DNA of 39,797 bases. Origin: a virus. Under the pieces are notes generated by a model. That model was not told where the DNA came from. It saw nothing but the letters and a program-made list of their open reading frames with translations, and did not search any database. Shown here piece by piece: positions 36,304 through 39,797 of this stretch. Every line of letters starts with the position of its first letter. The stretch's first letter is position 1. A program made the position numbers and the translations under genes. The DNA lies in IMG/VR virus record IMGVR_UViG_3300049473_000172, positions 1-39,797 of that record. One strand, written 5' to 3'.

Positions 36304-38871
36304 ATGCAGAACATCGTTCCCATAACCCCCGTTAATATAACTCCTGGGACGCCTGATTCTTATCAGGACAGGGATTGTTCCCCTTATATTCCAGAGGGGG
36401 CAACAGGGGTACTTCTACACATTGCCAATACAGGGACATCCAGCTATCAGTTTGCTGTTCGCAAAAATGGTTCCACGGACGATTTCTATAATCATACCTC
36501 AAGGAGTCATTTGTGGGTAGGGGTAGGGGTTGACGAGAATAGAATATTTGAGGCAAAAGTCAATAACACTACATATATGCAGATATGGCTCTGTGGCTAT
36601 ACTCTTGGGGGGGTGGTCTTTTACACCAATGCCATAGACAAGTCCCCTACTGCTGGGGATTGGTATGATATGGATTGCTCCTCTGAAGCCCCTGATGCCA
36701 TAGCGTTGTTTTATCTTATTACCGGAACGGTTACGTTCGGGTCAAAAGGCATTCGCAAAAATGGCTCTACGGACGATAGACATAACGGAGCTTATTATAA
36801 TGATGCGCTAGGGGCTCTCATCGGGTGTGACGACAACCAGATATGCGAGGGATATCGAGACTCTACAAAAACATTCTATCTCATAGGTTACGTTATTTTT
36901 GGCGTGGAGATGAACACCAACGCCACGGACGTAAGCCTCGAGACAACTGAATCATATCAAGATATTACTGTCGATGCTGACGCAAAGGTTGCTTTTATAG
37001 AAGTTTTGAGTACGTCATACGTTTATTTATATGCACTAAGGAAGAAGGATTCTTCTGAGGATATTTATGAGAGAGCGGCTGCTACTCCTTTTGCGTTCCC
37101 CGAGTGTGACGATGATGGGAAAATAGAGGGGAAAATATCGAATACCATAGTTGACTTTTTTGTGGTCGGGTGGGCAGTAGAGTTTGATTCTGAGCTTCTT
37201 GTAGGAACTGAGCAGATACCGAATAATCCTTTCTCCGGAAGTACCTATTTTGCGCTAACCAGGTTCCAGGCTGTTAAATCTGGAGTGATGAACAAATTTT
37301 GGATTTTCGGCTGGTCAGCCAATGCCGAAGTGAAGGTTGCGATCTACGAGGACGATAGCGGGGAGCCTGGAGCGCTGATTGCAGCGAATAATACTGGACA
37401 GCTTGTGGTCCAGAAACAGTGGAATGTTTTGGGCATACCCGACGCTTCTATTGTGTCCGGTAATTATTACTGGTTGGCTGTTTGCCAGAGTGATCAGTAT
37501 GTAACTGGGGCAGTTTATCCCACCACGGCGCAGACTCGTTATAAGGCTGCAACGTATGGCACCTTTACTTTCCCCGACCCTGCTGGGAGCGGCTTTACTT
37601 CAACTACATCATGGCTGCTGTGCCTCGCTGGGTGGGGATCAATTGGTATTGAACTCACTGGCACCATCGATGCCCAGGCCACCGTTACCGGTGAGCTGAC
37701 AAGCCTTGCCCAGGTCACCGACTGGAAATCGCCGGGGACCGTTACCAATGAGACCCGGTCCAGCGGACGAAATTGGCAGAATCCCGACAACGCAAAAGCA
37801 TCGGACAATTCCTATGCGTCTATTAATATGTATGCTGCCGATCAATTTACTTCATGGCTTCGATGCGTGAATTTTGATTTTTCTGAAGTCCCCAATGGGG
37901 CGATCCCAGTTGCCGTTGAATTTCGGGTGGAACGCCAGGATGTCCGTTATCCAGGGGATAACACCCATGTCCGCGATGATTCCGTCAGGATGCGCACTTC
38001 GGAAGGGCAAACAGGAGCGGATAAGGCCACCATGGATCAATGGCAACGTGATACGGATGAGCTTGTTTATTATCTCTGGGATGCAGACCTGCCGTCTCTT
38101 GATGCAATCAAAAACAGCGCCTTCGGCATCGATATAGCGGCTTATTGTGTAAATCCCGGTTCGTATGATGCCCATCCATCGGTCGATCATGTCTGCGGTA
38201 GATTATATTATATCCCCCAGGTAGCGTTAGAAGGCATTATCGAAGCCCAAGCCGGGATGCAGGGTATTTTCTCCGTAGCCCGTAAGATTGCCGGGGCCAT
38301 CAGTGCCCAGTCTGGGGTTGCCGGTGCACTGAAGGTCTCAAGGGAACTCATCGGTGCGATCGCATCCCAGGCCTCAGTACAAGGGGCCCTGCGGCTCTCC
38401 AAAACGCTCTCCGGGACAATTACAGGCCAGTCCCTGGTCCAGGGGGTCATCGGACTTGTCAAATGGCTTTCCGGTGTGTCTGCCGCCCAATCCACGGCGG
38501 AAGGAATTTTGAGCACCGGTGGGGAAGAACCGCTGGTTGGCGAGGTTGCCGCCCAAGCCACTATCGAAGGGGAACTAAAGGTTGATAAAAAGATCACCGG
38601 CGAGGTAGCGGCCCTATCCGGAGCGCAGGCGGAACTGGCCCGGGTCATTAAACTCACCGGCACTATCGCCGCCCAATCGAGCATAGCAGGGGAGCTCCAA
38701 AATGGAGAGGTCCTGCTTGCTGGTATCATCGCCGCCGCTACTACTGCCGAGGGCGTCCTGGCCGGGATATGGGCGATCACCGGCGAGGTGGCAGCAAAGG
38801 CCGAGGCCGAGGCGGTCCTTACCGTGCCCGGTCCTGGCCAGCGCCAGAGTCAGATGTTTTTGGTGATTTAA
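36304..38871 (+). CDS. Large repeat-built fibre/adhesin protein
   Basis: An 855-residue protein made of repeats. Three N-terminal repeats of about 90 residues carry RKNGSTDD (near 53 and 151) or RKKDSSED (near 240). A DUF-like beta domain and a second beta domain (residues 490-635) follow. The C-terminus (about 641-843) has ten 20-residue units of the form LxGxIxAQSxVxGxLxVxxx, with a lone copy near 449. The N-terminal third looks AT-richer than the rest, hinting at separate origin. Probably the distal receptor-binding fibre; no known family is claimed. Confidence 0.65.
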   Translation: MQNIVPITPVNITPGTPDSYQDRDCSPYIPEGATGVLLHIANTGTSSYQFAVRKNGSTDDFYNHTSRSHLWVGVGVDENRIFEAKVNNTTYMQIWLCGYTLGGVVFYTNAIDKSPTAGDWYDMDCSSEAPDAIALFYLITGTVTFGSKGIRKNGSTDDRHNGAYYNDALGALIGCDDNQICEGYRDSTKTFYLIGYVIFGVEMNTNATDVSLETTESYQDITVDADAKVAFIEVLSTSYVYLYALRKKDSSEDIYERAAATPFAFPECDDDGKIEGKISNTIVDFFVVGWAVEFDSELLVGTEQIPNNPFSGSTYFALTRFQAVKSGVMNKFWIFGWSANAEVKVAIYEDDSGEPGALIAANNTGQLVVQKQWNVLGIPDASIVSGNYYWLAVCQSDQYVTGAVYPTTAQTRYKAATYGTFTFPDPAGSGFTSTTSWLLCLAGWGSIGIELTGTIDAQATVTGELTSLAQVTDWKSPGTVTNETRSSGRNWQNPDNAKASDNSYASINMYAADQFTSWLRCVNFDFSEVPNGAIPVAVEFRVERQDVRYPGDNTHVRDDSVRMRTSEGQTGADKATMDQWQRDTDELVYYLWDADLPSLDAIKNSAFGIDIAAYCVNPGSYDAHPSVDHVCGRLYYIPQVALEGIIEAQAGMQGIFSVARKIAGAISAQSGVAGALKVSRELIGAIASQASVQGALRLSKTLSGTITGQSLVQGVIGLVKWLSGVSAAQSTAEGILSTGGEEPLVGEVAAQATIEGELKVDKKITGEVAALSGAQAELARVIKLTGTIAAQSSIAGELQNGEVLLAGIIAAATTAEGVLAGIWAITGEVAAKAEAEAVLTVPGPGQRQSQMFLVI

Positions 38872-38885
38872 TGAAAAAGGACAAA

Positions 38886-38939
38886 ATCTCGCACCGCCAT
38901 GTGGCGAATTCAAAAAGGCGAGATCCCGCGAAGCGGGAG
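38886..38939 (+). repeat. Family C palindromic element, C9
   Basis: TCTCGC (38887-38892) with GCGAGA (38918-38923) enclosing GCCATGTGGC, then TCCCGC-GAA-GCGGGA (38924-38938). GAAGGAGG follows as the ribosome-binding site of the last gene. Confidence 0.75.
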
Positions 38940-38954
38940 AAGGAGGTATGACAG

Positions 38955-39479
38955 ATGAGAAAAAAGATTGTTCGGTTGAAAGGCAAAGGCAAGGCCACCC
39001 CGAGAGGCAAGAGCTTATTCAAAAAGCTCTTTGCCGGCGTGGCTATCGCGGCGATGGTCGCCCTGTTCGCCGTGCCGGGGCTCACGGGGTCGTTCGGGGA
39101 CTATCTTGAAGATGAGGTCCTGGACCATATCTTTGGGAAAGGTTCATATACCCCGCCCACGATCTACGTGGGACTTTCCACTGCGGATCCCACGGATGAC
39201 GGCTCTGGCATTGCCGAACCGTCGGGCAATGGTTATGCCAGGGTACAAACCTCAGCCAGCGACTGGAACACGGCCTCGGGGGGTGCGATTGACAATGCGA
39301 ACGCCATTACGTTCCCCGAGGCCACGGGGAGCTGGGGCACCATCAGTCACTTTTTCCTGATCGACTCGGATACCGGGGGCAATATGCTGGCCCACGGATC
39401 ATTAGGTACATCCAAGGCGATCGGCAGCGGTGATACGCCTAAGTTCTCGGCCGGGGATTTAGACGTCACGCTTGATTAA
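38955..39479 (+). CDS. Phage structural protein with added signal sequence
   Basis: A 174-residue protein. Residues from about 47 on (GDYLEDEVLDHIFGKGSYTP, then YVGLSTADPTDDGSG, NGYARVQ and the closing KFSAGDLDVTLD) are a widespread short phage protein, probably a fibre or head decoration. The usual protein starts at the SDYLE-like point; here a Lys-rich leader and a hydrophobic segment (FAGVAIAAMVALFAVPGLTG) precede it, as if a signal peptide or anchor had been fused on. AAGGAGG in front from element C9. Confidence 0.7.
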   Translation: MRKKIVRLKGKGKATPRGKSLFKKLFAGVAIAAMVALFAVPGLTGSFGDYLEDEVLDHIFGKGSYTPPTIYVGLSTADPTDDGSGIAEPSGNGYARVQTSASDWNTASGGAIDNANAITFPEATGSWGTISHFFLIDSDTGGNMLAHGSLGTSKAIGSGDTPKFSAGDLDVTLD

Positions 39480-39529
39480 TCCCCTACCGCCCATTTTCTC
39501 ATAAAGTGGGGATGTCGCTTTAACGACAG
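39480..39529 (+). repeat. Family C palindromic element, C10
   Basis: TCCCC (39480-39484) with GGGGA (39508-39512), then TGTCG-CTTTAA-CGACA (39513-39528). It carries the same ACCGCCC..TTCT..ATAAAG interior as C6 and C8. It stands after the last gene, so it serves no downstream start codon here. Confidence 0.7.
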
Positions 39530-39561
39530 CGCCGGCTCGCCAGCCTCGTGGGGCGTATGAT

Positions 39562-39588
39562 GGGGTGGGAGGCATAGCCTCCTGCCCC
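39562..39588 (+). terminator. Possible terminator of the late transcript
   Basis: GGGGTGGGAGGC-ATA-GCCTCCTGCCCC, a 12-bp stem with two wobble pairs, followed by AAAATCGCCATTATTTT rather than a pure U-run. Its position after the last gene supports a terminator role. Confidence 0.5.
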
Positions 39589-39702
39589 AAAATCGCCATT
39601 ATTTTGGTTATTTTTGCGCTGAATTAACGGACGCTTGTCCTAGAATATTGGTACAATTTCGGGGTTTTTAGGCGGGAATTAGTCGCAGAATTTATTGTTT
39701 TG
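39589..39702. other. AT-rich right-end region without genes
   Basis: Between the last hairpin and the terminal repeats. No reading frame or hairpin of note. AT-rich, as is common near Mu ends for protein-induced bending. Confidence 0.4.
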
Positions 39703-39750
39703 GTCTCATTTTCTGTTGTTCAAAAGTCTCATTTTCTGTTGAAACCGACA
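39703..39750 (-). repeat. Right phage end with two tandem terminal motifs
   Basis: GTCTCATTTTCTGTTG occurs at 39703-39718 and again at 39726-39741, a 23-base period. The last copy is followed by AAACCGACA, so the minus strand starts TGTCGGTTTCAACAG, with the TG/CA terminus typical of Mu-type transposons. The left end has one inverted copy. Tandem terminal sites of this kind are also seen in IS21-family elements, whose transposases are related to MuA. Confidence 0.75.
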
Positions 39751-39797
39751 TCCTGTGCAGTTCCTGCCCTAGAGAAGGGTGATAATGAGGGAAGAAG
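39751..39797. other. Probable host flank
   Basis: Lies outside the CA terminus. One frame is open (SCAVPALEKGDNEGR) but too short to identify. The first five bases (TCCTG) do not recur at the left end. Confidence 0.3.

Noticed and set aside
4083-39529. CRISPR array
   Set aside because: Repeats are scattered over 35 kb, structured, and sit beside genes; there are no spacers of uniform length and no cas genes.
119-39755. 5-bp target-site duplication flanking the phage
   Set aside because: TCCTG after the right CA terminus does not match the bases before any candidate left TG (124, 127, 129, 132).
1-39797. tRNA or rRNA genes, diversity-generating retroelement, integrase-type attachment site
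   Set aside because: No cloverleaf, rRNA segment, reverse transcriptase, template/variable repeat pair or tyrosine/serine recombinase was seen; integration is by the DDE transposase.

Overview
The window holds one essentially complete Mu-like transposable phage or prophage (about 39.6 kb), bounded by about 130 bases of probable host DNA on the left and about 47 bases on the right. All genes lie on the + strand. Gram-negative-type lysis genes (membrane-anchored transglycosylase, GH108 endolysin, a lipoprotein with spanin-like features), strong AGGAGG ribosome-binding sites and a GC-rich genome suggest a Gram-negative, probably proteobacterial or desulfobacterial host. That host assignment is inference.

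Layout. Positions 124-412: left attachment end with a transposase-site-like repeat, a sigma70 early promoter and a palindromic operator. 413-4076: Ner-like HTH regulator, a small ORF behind an array of TTTGGACA sites, MuA-type DDE transposase and MuB-type AAA+ ATPase. 4168-10905: early/middle genes (HTH proteins, two GemA/Gp16-type genes, HU, Gam, zinc-ribbon proteins including a Com-like one, small membrane proteins, a transglycosylase). 10902-11008: a promoter followed closely by an intrinsic terminator. 11111-13928: lysis genes. 13921-22433: Mu-type head genes (TerS, TerL, DUF935 portal, gpF-like, protease/scaffold with an internal start, decoration, major capsid, gp36). 22430-23296: an AT-rich two-gene cargo (HTH + PD-(D/E)XK-like). 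23281-35936: gpG and gp37, then a siphovirus/GTA-like tail (tube, chaperones with a -1 frameshift, tape measure, DUF2460, DUF2163, NlpC/P60, tail tip). 35950-39479: fibre-type proteins. 39480-39750: right end with two direct copies of the terminal motif.

The most striking content is a dispersed set of about 31 structured elements between, and sometimes inside, the genes. They fall into three families. Family A has two hairpins, with loop AAGGTATCCCCT in the second. Family B has a CCCCGC/GCGGGG hairpin followed by a second hairpin with loop core GAGAAAACA. Family C is a compact palindromic pair. In A and B the stem sequences change from copy to copy while pairing is kept and loops are conserved, every copy is on the sense strand, and almost all sit right before a start codon, often supplying its ribosome-binding site. 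C elements occur in both orientations, sit inside A and B elements in three places, and run in frame through three genes. At two loci (gemA, gpG) an element separates a truncated 5' copy of a gene from a complete, diverged copy of the same gene, as if element plus gene were an exchange cassette. I do not recognise this as a described system; one Rfam family named for its position after Mu gpT genes (Mu-gpT-DE) is the obvious comparison for family A.
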